From Argentina anserina (Eukaryota > Streptophyta > Magnoliopsida > Rosales > Rosaceae), in the NCBI RefSeq assembly GCF_933775445.1, contig NC_065872.1, forward strand, positions 16,120,001 through 16,184,000: a stretch of 64,000 nt of DNA, given 5' to 3'. The notes under the pieces are model-generated. The model was not told where the DNA came from, did not search any database, and saw only the letters and a list, made by a program, of their open reading frames with translations. Both the position numbers and the translations under genes were made by a program. Below, piece after piece: positions 35,252 to 46,376 of this stretch (positions are counted from its first letter, which is position 1; every line of letters starts with the position of its first letter).

Positions 35252-35981
35252 TGCTTCATTAGTTTTCAGACTTGGGCTATAATGGTTTGTGCTCACAGAC
35301 GATAGTTCAGGAGGATAAGTAATCTCAGGTGTATCTTTTAGGACGGGGGATAGTGCATACTTTTACTGGATAGTCTATATACTCTACCAATGTATTTTGG
35401 TGAAAACACTATTCTTACCGGAATTCTATTCTCAGGTGTGTATATCACTATTCAGGAGAAAGATGGTTCTATTTATACTGTATAGTCTGTTTTCATATGT
35501 GTGTACAATGAAGCTTACTTGGTATATCCAACCAGCTTATGTTAGAGAAACGTTATGTAGTATACTGCAAGTTATATGTGAGAAATTTGGTTGTAATAAT
35601 ATTGGTTATACCCCCAATTATTGTGCATTTTGTATATGTTCATAATAGTGAAAGCAGTTGAGTTCTATAAAACGGAGACCTGCATAAACTAGAAAAAGTC
35701 ACCAAATTAAAACGAAGAACTTTATGAATGCAGTTACAATCTCTGAGTAAAGTTTATATATCCTAGGCTCCTTGGAAGGAAACACGGGTAGAGTACTTGA
35801 AGATCCCAGACAGGCAGAAGATGATTAGATTCTTGCTTGTGGTACTAGAATATGTGAAGACAGAAAATTATGCTTGAAATGAAAAAGAGGAAGCTGATTT
35901 AATCACTAGCTTAAAAAGGAAGAGCTGCTACGGATGTTGTCCAATTGTGTCCTCAACAAAGATTAGATTGCATTTGTGAGG
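35252..35981. other. 3' flank of the aspartic protease gene
   Basis: The first 400 bases are the probable 3' UTR. The rest is ordinary intergenic DNA. The open frame at 35397-35645 lies in the presumed UTR and has no recognisable domain. Confidence 0.5.
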
Positions 35982-36175
35982 CAGTGTTTTAAAAAGCATG
36001 CCTGAGGCGAGCCTTAAGGCGTAAAAGGCGCAAGGCGTAGGCTAAAAGGCTAAGCGTTAGTTGCCTAGGAGCCGAGGCGCAAAAAGCGCACACCAAGGCG
36101 CGAAAGGCGTTTCAAGGTGCATTTTGAAGCGCGAAAGGCGAAAGCCTAAGAAAAAAATTAGTTCAAGATTTTTTT
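35982..36175. mobile_element. hAT-like terminus with GGCG-rich subterminal repeats
   Basis: Starts CAGTGTTTTAAAAAGC and continues with many AAGGCG/GAGGCG units to about 36150. A CAGTGTTTTAAAA-type terminus followed by AGGCG repeats is common in plant hAT-like nonautonomous elements. The opposite end was not found. Confidence 0.4.
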
Positions 36176-36321
36176 TTTGAATAGACAATTTTTTTATTTA
36201 AAAACTATTTTTTTACGGGGTCTTTTAGGTTTTTAGATTGAGACTTTAGAAAGACCACCTCTACCGATCCCCTCTACCAAACCTATGTTGGTGTTGGAGA
36301 TGATGTTGTTGGAGGTGATGG

Positions 36322-36780
36322 TAGGGCTCGTCAACGGGCCGGGCCTTAATAAATTTAAATAAGTGGCGGGCCGGGTATTTTCATAAATACGAAGATCCAA
36401 ACCCGCCCGCCTAAAGCGGGTCTTACGAGCTTTTGCGGGCCGTGTCGGGCTTGTATTAGAAAAAAATATAATACTCTAATTTAAGAGTTTGAAACAATAA
36501 AAGAATTATTATAAAACATTCTAAAAAAAGTCACAAATAAATTCTAGTTTCGAAATATTATCGATCGACACTAATAGATGTGATCGATATATATATTTAG
36601 GAACCCTGTAAAAATTTCATCCAATTCGGACCTCGTTTGACCGTCGAAATTTTCGGTCAACAAAAAAAAAAACGTTTTCACATAATAAAACCCCATTGAC
36701 CGGGACTTTGCCAAATGGATTTTCTCGTTGCGACCACGCACGATCGGTGACAAAAATTAGGTGATTTCAAATATTACTTG
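36322..36780. mobile_element. hAT-like repeat fragment, GGGCC-rich, with dispersed block copy 2
   Basis: Starts TAGGGCTCGTCAACGGGCC, continues with GGGCC/GCGGG motifs to about 36450, and then holds the block 36537-36772 that matches 16497-16735. The far terminus is not visible. No transposase. Confidence 0.45.
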
Positions 36781-37042
36781 TTACCTTAGATTGATAATGC
36801 TAATTTAGGAAAAAAATTATTATTTTTTGAAATTACTATATTAGATTTATGAGGATATGATTATCTTCTAGACTCAAGATTTGATTTGGTAAATAGGTAA
36901 TATGTGTATGTGACTAAGCATGACACATATGATTGAGGCCTTTAAAGTAGGGGGTGAGAGTTGGTACCGAAACTCACAATCCCGTATGAACAATATATTT
37001 ACTCTGTTTAGTACAAAATTAGCCAGTATCGAATACGATTCA

Positions 37043-37560
37043 CAAGATTGAAGTTGAGAGGAAACTAATATGGAAATAACTTCAATAATGAAATATACTT
37101 GATTGAACACATCTTACTGGTCATAGGTACGTATGTATGTGGATTGTGATCAAGATGAGAACCAAGTTTATCATTTGGTCACCCTTAGTCCGATCCGAAG
37201 CATGAAAAGCTTCTTATTTCTTAATAACTAGCTTGCTAATTGATCGAAAAGTCCTGATGCTAATTGGTCGTCATTAAACTGCATGATTACCAAAGTACGT
37301 AGAAGAAACTGCATGGATACGAAAAGCAACAGATGTTTTTTCTGCCCCTTTTTAATTTTCTTCCTTCATCATCATCATCATTCTCATGATCTATCAACAA
37401 CCAAGAGCCATGCATTATGTATCCATTTGAATCATGCATAGACTTGTTCATGAGTTCTTCTCTGTCCACCACTTCGTAACTACATGATCTATCCACATAT
37501 TTGTTTACCAGGCGCAAGATCACGACTAACTTCGAGCTTCAAACTTAAGAACAGATATGA
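37043..37560 (-). pseudogene. Phospholipase A1-II gene fragment, 3' end (copy 1)
   Basis: Minus-strand sequence matches the C-terminus of plant class-3 lipases of the PLA1-II/DAD1-like group: LEVSRDLA (about 37515-37545), VNKYVD (about 37490-37505), then W-LLIDHEN (about 37380-37420). The frame is broken between these pieces. The downstream 3' region (to about 37043) is also shared with the second copy at 52290-52715, same orientation. The N-terminal catalytic part is absent. Parent enzymes hydrolyse sn-1 acyl chains of glycerolipids; this fragment cannot. Confidence 0.75.
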
Positions 37561-38150
37561 GTCGAAGAAGGAGCACACCCCTAAGAAGGAGGCACAAAGC
37601 CACTGCATCTGGCGGCGGCTCTGCAAAAGAGAGTGGAACGAGAGATTTTTTTCTTTTCTACAAAAGAGAAGTTAAAAATATTTTTAACGTACTGTTGCAG
37701 CAGGTGTAATAAAACAATAAACAAGGAAAACATCTTATTAATATCACATAAAACTCAAATAAGTAATACATCCATCGACTTAGATGGACATGCGAATAGG
37801 ACATAAACAGAACTAAATTTCCTTCATGGCAGAAGAGGAGTGAGTGCAATCAACAGTCGGGAGATTTCGGATGAAGGCAACAGTGATCACAACTCTTCAT
37901 ATCTGAATAACATTGGCCGCTTTTCGAGCAACCATAGAATTCGATTTCGGGTCCTTTTAGCCTTTTAATTATATTAAGCTAGCACAAAATTGACTAGTAC
38001 TCACACTCGGCTACAGTGAAGATGACCATGAAGACTACGCAAAATTACCAATCATATTTTTACGGAGGTCATTGTAGCCATGACTTCTCTCTATGTTTTA
38101 CTTGATCACACTGACATTTTCATTTGAGTACCGTACGCTTTATATAGAAC
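37561..38150. other. Intergenic DNA before the gypsy element
   Basis: No gene recognised. It contains unremarkable sequence up to the target-site duplication at 38151. Confidence 0.4.
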
Positions 38151-38155
38151 ATTTC
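38151..38155. repeat. Gypsy target-site duplication, left (imperfect)
   Basis: ATTTC; the right flank has ATTGC at 50333-50337, a 4/5 match. Confidence 0.6.
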
Positions 38156-38618
38156 TGTTAATGCAGTGTACCACGGAGGTGTAGTTCACTCCACTAGATG
38201 TATTGTGCCCCTTACTCTTCTTCATGTCACAAACAACATAGCCCGTTAGAGTAGAGACCACGGCGACGTGGTCTTCAACTCTCTGATGCCTAAGTCATGA
38301 GGGTAGTAATTTCTATAGAGTAACAGTGAGTAGTCTGGATTGCTTATCTTAAGAGGTCAAGGGTTTGACCTTTAATAGTTGAGTTGAGTTGGATCATTCA
38401 CTCATGCTCCGACGTGGGATTTAGTCCAATTAAGGTGTTCACATGAGCTTCCTTTGAGACACGCATGCGGGCGCGCCTTAGTTGGTTTGAGTCCAGGGTA
38501 GCTTGTTGCACAGTTCGCATAGCCGGCTTCATGCCCGTATTGCAGGGTTGGGCTGCTTTTGAGCCTCAGTGTGATAATAGATGCGCTGATTATGGCTAGG
38601 CATAAGCCTATGCCAACA
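38156..38618 (-). repeat. Gypsy 3' LTR
   Basis: 463 bp. On the + strand it runs from TGTTAATGCAG to TATGCCAACA and aligns with 49883-50332. Near its end is the almost palindromic GGCATAAGCCTATGCC. Confidence 0.92.
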
Positions 38619-38789
38619 AGTCCCACCAAGTTCCCAGTCCAAGAGACAATTTCTTGATTGGAGAGTTAAAATAAGCGCTTTGCCATAATCAGCGCTGCGG
38701 GGCCCGCTAGGCTCCACTCGGAGTCCCCCACTCTCCGGTTAAGGAATGACTCTTTTTAGCTGTGGATGTCGTTGAACGGTTGTTGAGCA

Positions 38790-39045
38790 TATTGTGTCCA
38801 TCTTAATTCAGTGAACTTTATGGGTAAGACGTTTTTGGACGCTGTCTTTGAGCGTAGTCCATCTCAGCGCGGTGAACTTTACGTGTAGGACGTATTTGGG
38901 CGCTGTCTTTGAGCGTAGTGCGTCCATCTCGGCGCAGTGAGCTTACGCTTAGGACGTATTTGGACGCTGTCTTTGAGCATAGTGCGTCCATCTTATAGCA
39001 GTGAACTTTACGCGTAGGATGTCTTTGGACGCTGTCATTGATACT
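38790..39045. repeat. Tandem repeat, ~70-bp unit, inside gypsy element
   Basis: About four units of GGACGCTGTCTTTGAGCRTA, GTGCGTCCATCT, GTGAACTTTACG and TAGGACGTATTTGG. It is located between the 3' LTR and the antisense gene. Tandem repeats near the 3' end are a known trait of Tat/Ogre elements. Confidence 0.85.
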
Positions 39046-40803
39046 GATGTGACCGAGAGGGGCGCTACCCTTTCTTCATGTGGCATGTGGTTCTCATGCA
39101 GTGGGTGAGCGTGCCAAGGACGTTTCGATTTCAGGAGCGTGACGTCGGTGACCGAGATAGTTATTACGTGCGTCTTCTGAGGCAGTTATTGCGTGCATCT
39201 TCAAGGCATCGTCTCATTGACTCGCATGCCACCTGGCAAGATCCGGAAAGATGCCTTTTGGTTTGACGGCTGATATCTGTGTGCAGTGCATGTACGACGC
39301 TGACTTGATGGTGGGGTGAAGAAGTCAGAAGTCGACGAGCCTAAAGCGGCGGATCTCTCTGCAGTGATTGGGTTTTGTTGAGGAGTACAAGTTGCCGACT
39401 GCGGTCGTAGTGAGGACCATTAGGGCCGAGGAATATGGTATGATATAGCCGGAGGGGGGAGGCGCACTAGTCAGTCCTTATGTGCTACGGCTGGGGGTAG
39501 AGTTTCCATTAGACCTGCGGTTGTAATATCTAGTGGCCGAGCTTGGGTTGGCGTTTGGCCAAATTAGTTAAAACATGTCGAGGGTAATTGTTGGCCTCTA
39601 CTCGCTCTTCTAATTTTCGGGGTGTTGGTTTTCCACTACGGCGGCGGAGGTACTCCATTTCTTTCGAATAAATTATAACCAACGTAATGAGAATGGAGGG
39701 ACTACGCGATTTGTTAGGAGAGACAGGCGCAGCGAATTGCAAGTGCTGGAGAACTGACCCTCCTCGGAGGCGGACTGGCGAAAAAATAATTTCATCGCTG
39801 AGAGTGGTTTGGAGTACGGCCGCATCCACGGGAAGGAGTATCTTCCAGAAAAGCGTATTCCTTCGCATTTTCAAGCTGTTAATTGTAGGTTATGTAAGTT
39901 TGTTGATTGATTGATGGGTATCGAAAGTGTACTAATGTGTGATTGTATTTTGTGCAGCTGGGAGGAAGTTGGCGTTGTCAGAGCACGAAGTTGAGCGTAT
40001 TAACTGAGTAACCTACATGTGGAGGTATCAGGGGCTTGATCTGATCCATGACTTGAAAGTGCTAACCAATCCCTATCTGTTGTTTGAGTAAGGATTGCTG
40101 CCCCGCCATCGTAATGATGTAACTACGTCTTCAACTTTTTATATTTTCATTAAATTTTTTCGAGGTTCCTGCAACAAGAAGACAACAATATTTTCATCAC
40201 AGTATCATGTTGCAGCGAATGATGGCGAAGCAGTTTGCGGCGGTGAACAAGAAGGTTAACGTTACAGTGAAGAGGGTGGAGGATGCGCCGCACGTGATTG
40301 ACCTGGCAGTGCCAACTGATGTGTCATTGCCAAACGAACAGGGCATGTCTCACCGGAGTGATGTAGAGCGGGTGGGTTTGATAGACTCAGATGCATGGTT
40401 TGCAGTTTTGGCGGAGTCGTTGGAGGGGAAGAGGAAGAAAAAACAGCAGAAGGTGATGGTTAGGCAGCGTAAGGAGAAGGCTGGTGCCTCAACCTTGCAG
40501 GCTGTGATGGTGTCTGAGGACGTTTTCGACATAACGGCTGCACTGCTGCAGCCCAAAAGGTAAAAGACCGTTCAAAATGGGCCCTCACCTTCACGGACTC
40601 CCGCGTATATGAGGATCTCTCTGCGCTCGACTATGTAGGACGGAATTGCCGATCAGCCTACGATTCATGCTTCAGAAGCGGAAGCGAATCGGGAGCGCTT
40701 GGGAAGCGGCCGGAATCGCGATTTCGAGAAAAGTGTGTTCGGGTGCGTGTTGGAATAATGCGATTCTGATTAAGAAGCGTGCAGCTGAAGTTAATCACGG
40801 AAT

Positions 40804-40805
<2 letters not shown>

Positions 40806-40888
<83 letters not shown>

Positions 40889-40891
40889 GAG
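40806..40891. repeat. (GA)n microsatellite
   Basis: About 85 bp of GA dinucleotides with one interruption near 40876. It creates an artificial Arg-Glu repeat frame. Confidence 0.98.
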
Positions 40892-41452
40892 CCCAGATCG
40901 AAATTCGACTTTAATTTGTGAATTGATCTAAAACAGTCACATTCATCTTTGCCTGGGTTTCATTTGAAACCTTATTGCGGTGGTTGTGGCTTTGGTGGTT
41001 GGAGATCTACTGGGTTTTAAAATGAGAGAGCGGCAGATTGTGAATCCAAGCGGTGGTACAAATTGATGAGGAGAGCGATCAAAAGCAAGACAATGAGGAA
41101 GAAGTGGAAAGAAAAAGAATTTGAAAGGATTAAGTGAGAAGAGTAAGAAGATAACAAATTAGAGATAGAGAGTGATAGTTCAGATAAACAAACCCATTGT
41201 TTAAGCTTTTGAGGCCATTAAGTTTGTTTTCAACCCATTGTTTTTGGTATTATATTATGTTGTTTGGTCAAAGTTCACCACTTTAAATTAATTATCAATT
41301 TATTCATAAATTATCTATAATTATTTGTGCCCTAATTATTTTTCTTTTTCTTTTTCTTTTTATATTTGATTGGTATGCATGTAGCTATCATTATTCATAA
41401 TTATCTAAATAATAATTTGACTTATCTAATATTTGTTTTTACAATGACTTAT
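40892..41452. other. AT-rich DNA in the presumed intron of the antisense gene
   Basis: No gene. The sequence becomes AT-rich towards the Mutator-like insertion and is best read as intron or inserted repeat sequence. Confidence 0.4.
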
Positions 41453-41461
41453 ATCTAATAA
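41453..41461. repeat. MULE target-site duplication, left
   Basis: ATCTAATAA, identical to 42538-42546. Confidence 0.9.
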
Positions 41462-41513
41462 GGCATAAATGCCGATTTGCACCCCAAACTTGGCTGAAAT
41501 TGTCAATTTGCAC

Positions 41514-41692
41514 CCCGAACTTGCATTTGAGTCAATTTACCTCCTAAACTTGGTAAAAATTGCCGATTTACACCCCGAACTTGTATTTGAGTCAATTTAC
41601 CTCCTAAACTTGGTAAAAATTGCCGATTTACACCCGAACTTGTATTTGAGTCAATTTACCTCCTAAACTTGGTAAAAATTGCCGATTTGTAC
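41514..41692. repeat. Triplicated 60-bp unit in left MULE arm
   Basis: Three near-identical copies, each containing TTGAGTCAATTTACCTCC and TAAACTTGGTAAAAATTGCC. The right arm has a single copy. Confidence 0.92.
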
Positions 41693-42013
41693 CCCATCCG
41701 TTAAATTTAACTGTTTCTATCCAATTTTGCGTCAGATGTCATGTACATGAGGGGTAATGTTGTCATTATATATTTATTCATATTGAATAATGAAATAAAT
41801 TAATAAAATTACTTAAGAGGAACACTTGCTACAATGTTTGTTTTTGCGAAACATGTTATTGATTTATATATTTATTATTTTATGTGATATGGTATGTTAA
41901 AAGATATTAGAAAAAATATAAATAAATAAATAAATTGAAAATTACAAATAAATGTGTGGTCCGAGAGAATTACTATTCTACCATTGTGTGTGTTTTAGCC
42001 TTATTAGGTTTCC

Positions 42014-42173
42014 TGTTAGAGATAAATTCGCATCTCTGTAATAGATTAGGACTCCGAATCCTACGGGATTGTGGTTATGTAATGCCTATATATTGGCCTC
42101 ATTATCAATCAATGAACGGTTACGTTATGTTCTATTACGTCGTTATTATTCTCGTTTTGTTCATCCTCCAACA
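42014..42173 (+). mobile_element. Possible 160-bp solo LTR / TRIM inside the MULE
   Basis: Begins TGTTAGAG and ends CTCCAACA, mirror-type ends of a short LTR, with TATATATTGG and a CTCATTATCAATCAATGA segment between. The flanks do not show a 5-bp duplication, so this could be chance or an eroded insertion. Confidence 0.35.
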
Positions 42174-42537
42174 ATGTGTACATATAAAAATATATTTATA
42201 CACAACACACTATATTTGAATGAGTGGGTATATTGAATATAATTCAAATTAGGGTTAAGTAGGTAGAAAAAAAGATGTAAATAAATAATTTGATTAACAA
42301 AACAATCCTCATTTTAAAGAATATTTTTATTTGTTTTAAAGAAAAATATAAATAGAAAATGACAACATTACCCCTTATGCATGTGACGCAAAATTGGATA
42401 GAAACAGTTAAATTTAACGGATGGGGTGCAAATCGGCAATTTTTACCAAGTTTAGGAGGTAAATTGACTCAAATGCAAGTTCGGGATGCAAATTGACAAT
42501 TTCAGCCAAATTTGGGGTGCAAATCGGCATTTATGCC

Positions 42538-42546
42538 ATCTAATAA
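42538..42546. repeat. MULE target-site duplication, right
   Basis: ATCTAATAA, identical to 41453-41461. Confidence 0.9.
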
Positions 42547-44199
42547 TGATTTTTGTGTTTAGAATAAAATATACACCAAAGAATTTCAAATTCAGATATA
42601 AGATGATATATGTGAGATATATTATAAAACTTATGTATATATATATATATATATATTATTTTATTCTAACGCTTCAAAAATGCACCCGTTTCTTTTTTTT
42701 AAATCGCTTCTGCGTTTTCAAACGCTTCGCTTCCACGCACCCGCATACGATTTTGTGCAGCTTAGGCGCTCGACTATAGCCCCCTCAGTAAGCTTGGTGC
42801 GGCGGACTTGAAGAAGTTGGTCTTGATAGGTCAACGTGCTAGCATTGGGGACTGCTGTGACCTGCGGGGTCTAGTTTGGATGTTGGCAGTCCTCTAGGTC
42901 TGGTCGCGACAGGGCGGCAAAGCTGGTGTTTAATCTGCTCGATGTGGAGCGAGAGGTCATGGAGGAGCGACGGCTGCTCGCCGAATTGACAAAGAGAGAT
43001 AGTGGGCATGCCACAAAGGTTCTCTTGCTGGAGAACGACCTTGCCAATGTCGGTGCGAAGCTAGAAAATGCGGCGAACCTGCAAGAGGATTTGCGGCAGG
43101 AGGTCGCTAGGCGGGAGGTGTCCGAGTCTTTAGCATAGCAGCTAGCTGCAGAAAGAGACGCGGCAAGGTTAGGTTTAGCGAAGGCGAAGGATCTGCTCAG
43201 GAAGGTGATGGATGACGTGGTAGCCGAGAAGATGCATGCCATTAAAGAGACATCGGCGAGCGCAATTGAAGCATTCAACATGTCACTAGAGATGGAGAAG
43301 TATCTGGAAGGCTATTACGTCGCAATTGTTGGCGATATGGTGGTGTAGCTCGAGGAGCTGGAGATGCTGGATCCAGCGGACTATGAGGTGCGATTGAAAG
43401 AAAGAGGGTTAGAGGCGCCACCCATGCCGCATCAAGTTGTGGCAGTCTTCTTGCTGTTGCCCTCTTTTGTGGACGATGATGCGGGTGGAAAAAATGGTAA
43501 GTTATAATCTGACTCTTCTTCAACTGGTTTATCTTATGATAATGAAGGGTTTGATACTAATTCGGAGACTCCTTCTCCTACTCTTCCCTCGCAGAGCGCC
43601 AGGATGTACAGTTGTCGCAAGGCGAACCGGGGCAAACGGCGGACTCGGACACAACGAGAGAAAATGACGTAGTTTGAGTAGTACGGCAAAGTTTAAACTG
43701 CGGGAGAGGAGCAAGAACGGAGTGCCTATGAATGCGCGATGCCCAAGGATGAATGAGGTGGGAGAAGAGGAAGAATCCTATTTGTAATTGATGCGCCATC
43801 TTTGAGCGTTTTGCCCTTGTATTTATCTCAATTTATTTGTAATGTGCCTTGCGCCCTTTGTTGACCATGTAATGGACTAAAGCCCATGGGCCTTTTATGT
43901 GTTCCCTTTCATTTCCGTGTTTTTTGTCCCGTAACGAATGTTGTGTGATTGGGGTTTTACACTTAGGATGCTTTTTACACTTGGGATACTATCTTTGTTA
44001 CGCATACAATGAAATAGTATGCATAAGGAATTTGATTGTCGTAATGCGCCAAAATGTGTTTTGGCGTAGTAAGGATCAATGGTTTTAAAAATTCCTCAAT
44101 TCATTGATAGTTTGGCTGTAGCAAAACATTTACAAAGATAGCTTTGGCAATGTGCCGTAAGTACTTAAAACAGTTTAAGTCCCTAAGTGTTGTGCTACG

Positions 44200-45400
44200 C
44201 ACGGACCTTTACTCGTAGTAGTACAAAAGTTGTTCTTGTTCTAAGGATGGGCCAGTCTTTCTCCATACTTGTCTTCCAGATAGTAAGTGTTGGGCGCAAT
44301 GATCTCCACAACTTTGTATGGTCATTCCTACCTCGAGCATAGTCATGTCACCTTAGCTTGAACTTTCCTGAGGACCTAGTCCCCGAGTTGAAGTATTCTG
44401 CTTTTAACACGAAAATTGTAGAAGCCTGATACGCACTATTTGTTCAAGATGTTGTGGCAGTGTGCTACAATGTGTTTCTCTTCCAAGAGGTATTTTTCTA
44501 GTTGCATGCTCTCTGTATTAGTCTCGGGAACAAACATGGGTTGTGTTGGTTGGATCACTTCGATTAGAAGTATTGTGTCTGTGCCGTACATTAGGCAGAA
44601 GGGTGTCTCGCTCGTGGTCTCTGTTAGTGTAGTTCAGATTTTCCATAATCCTTCGTCGAGCTTTTCGGGGCAAAGTCCCTTTGCTTCATCCAGCTTTTTC
44701 CTTAGCAGACCCTTGATTAGTTTGTTGGCGGCTTCACTTGTCCGTTAGTTTTTGGGTGTGCGACCGAGGCGAATTTAAGCGTAGTCCCTCTTGCCTTGCA
44801 CCACGTGATTAGGAGTTCATTATTAAATTGTGTGCCATTCTCCATGATAATGGACTCCGCAGTAACATTGTGGTAGAAGATATTGTATTGTAGGAAATGT
44901 TGGACTTTCTCAGTTGTTTTGCGGCTAAGGGCGCAGCTTCAATCCACTTGGAGTGCTAGTCGATGCACACTATGACCCACTTGAACTGGCATTTTCCTAT
45001 TGGGAGTGAGCCGATCAAGTCCATGCCCCAGAGGCAATTGATTCATGGGCTGACTATGTAGGATAGTGTTTTTGAGGGTTGTCGCGGTATAGGTCCATGT
45101 ATCTAACATTTGTGGCAGTACTGTGCTAACTCTTGTGCATTAGTGGCAAGTGTGGGCATGTAATAGCCTGTCCGCAGTGTATTTCTGGCTAGTGCACGGC
45201 TGCCGTAGTGGTTACCGCAGTCTCCACTGTGAATCTCTTACAAAATTCTTCTACTTTCTTTAGTTGTGACACATCGTAAACTGACGTTTAGAAGGCCTTG
45301 GGTGAATAGTATGTCGTTTTTTAATGGGAATCTCACCACGCGCCTCTTTATTAGTCTTGCAGTGTCCTTGTCCTCTGGCAGCATGCCACTATGTTTAAAG
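44200..45400 (-). pseudogene. Gypsy integrase remnant
   Basis: Minus-strand text with stops: a zinc-finger-side region, then CHKCQMYGPIPRQP (about 45110), WGMDLIGSLPIGKCQFKWVIVCIDWHSKWIEA (about 44940-45035) and SEAANKLIKGLLRKKLDEAKG (about 44675-44735). ETPFCLMYGT follows at about 44590-44620, and the C-terminal part runs to about 44200. Integrase joins the element's cDNA to host DNA. The catalytic core order fits plant gypsy integrases, but at least six stops interrupt it. Confidence 0.88.
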
Positions 45401-45693
45401 GCAACGATCTCATTCAGCCATGAGCTTTGTTGTTGTTCTATCTAGCATATATCCTCTAAGGTCTTAGAGATGGAAGGATTGTGGAGCACTTCGACCCTTG
45501 TATCCTTATGGCACTGATGTGGCTGCGTCATGGAAAGTCTTGCTAAGGAATCTACCCTTGTGTTACTGACCCTCGGGATCTGAGTGATTTGATATAATTC
45601 ATTTAGTTTCAATAGCGTTGTAACGTATATCAATTAAGCTGCCAATTGCTCATCCTTTGCGGTGAAAGATCCAGTGACTTGGTTGACTACCAA

Positions 45694-45963
45694 CTAGGAG
45701 TCATTGAATATGCTTAGGGCCAAATTTAGTCCTGCAATCAGTGCTTCGTATTCCGCTACGTTATTAGATGCGGCAAAGTTAAACTTGAGAGCGAACTCCA
45801 ACTCCAATCCCCCCGGTCCGCTCAGAATGATACCTGCTCGGCTAGATTTGGCGCAGTTGGAGCCGTCCACATGTAAGCTACATGAGGAAGTTTTGGTTCC
45901 CATCATTGCGCTGCTCAGTGCTGTACTAGAGTTAAATGTATCGGTCTCATCTCGGTGGATCAT
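45694..45963 (-). pseudogene. Second, archaeal-type RNase H domain of the Tat element
   Basis: The minus-strand frame gives LHVDGSNCAKSSRAGIILSGPGG, ALKFNFAASNNVAEYEALIAGL. This is the extra RNase H that Tat-lineage gypsy elements carry after their ordinary RNase H. The catalytic Asp of VDGS and the Glu of AEYEAL are present. The frame stops at 45694, and the remainder is in other frames further left (to about 45440, NTRVDSLARL). Confidence 0.9.
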
Positions 45964-46049
45964 TTTTGTAATAAAATCTGCTATGGCCTGGCCCTTTATT
46001 GGGGCTGTGGCTTGTACTCGATGTCAAATTCTGTCAACTCAATAGCTCA

Positions 46050-46376
46050 CTTGCTTAGTCGCCCCGAGTCTTCTGGATTCTGGAGTACTTATTTGAGAGG
46101 CTGGTTAGTAAGGACGTTGATGTTGTGAGCTTGGAAGTAGTGGCGAGGATGAGTGCGAGAGCTAGCTGTTCTTGTGTCGAGTACCTTATCTCTAGACCAT
46201 TCATTGCCATGTTGGCCTAAAATACTGGAACTTCTTTTGTTCCATCCTGGCGGACTAATGCACTGCTAACTGCGGTTATGAATACTGTAAGTTAGAGATA
46301 TAGTGTTTCACCTAGTTGTGGGGTTGATAGCAATGGTACTGCGGCAATGTAGTCTTTTAGCCCTTGAAAAGCTTCC
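46050..46376 (-). pseudogene. First RNase H domain remnant
   Basis: With stops, the minus strand reads GETLYL.LTVFITAVSSALVRQDGTKEVPVF and NGLEIRYSTQEQLALALILAT. This is the usual RNase H/connection text of gypsy pol after the reverse transcriptase. Confidence 0.75.

Larger units (their letters stand above)
41462..42537. mobile_element. Mutator-like foldback element, nonautonomous
   Basis: 1076 bp starting GGCATAAATGCCG and ending in its exact complement. The terminal inverted repeats are long: about 310 bp on the left (41462-41773) and 179 bp on the right (42359-42537). The length difference comes from a 60-bp unit present three times on the left (about 41514-41692) and once on the right. 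A 9-bp flanking duplication is diagnostic for the Mutator superfamily. The AT-rich middle has one open frame (41935-42219) without a recognised domain and no transposase. Confidence 0.92.
39370..43672 (+). pseudogene. Antisense extra gene of the Tat element, Transposase_28-like, spliced and broken
   Basis: On the + strand, opposite to pol, are pieces of one gene. Piece 1 (39370-39893) reads with a few stops as PEGGG...GVEFPLDLRL...GLAFGQIS, NMSRVIVGLYSL and later EYGRIHGKEYL. This resembles the 'putative gypsy type transposon' domain (Transposase_28). A GTAAG...GCAG intron (39894-39957) joins it in frame to SGRKLALSEHEVERI. A second candidate intron (40090-40203) leads to the Lys-rich piece at 40204-40559. 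A further candidate donor at 40560 and acceptors at about 42760-42781 would reach a coiled-coil-like C-terminal piece (about 42782-43672; LDVEREVMEERRLLAEL, LLLENDLANVGAKLENAANL). Extra genes, sometimes antisense, are known from Tat elements; their role is unknown. Stops and one frameshift make this copy inactive. Confidence 0.7.

Noticed and set aside
39687..39914. Separate small gene (75 codons)
   Set aside because: Another frame fits the Transposase_28-like text better, and this ORF is its shadow.
40646..40921. Open frame ending in a long Arg-Glu repeat
   Set aside because: The repeat is a translated (GA)n microsatellite.
41935..42219. 94-codon frame inside the MULE
   Set aside because: AT-rich with hydrophobic bias only, no domain, and overlaps a possible solo LTR.
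42871..43281. Minus-strand open frame of 136 codons rich in Ser/Ala
   Set aside because: Shadow of the coiled-coil-like + strand piece of the antisense gene.
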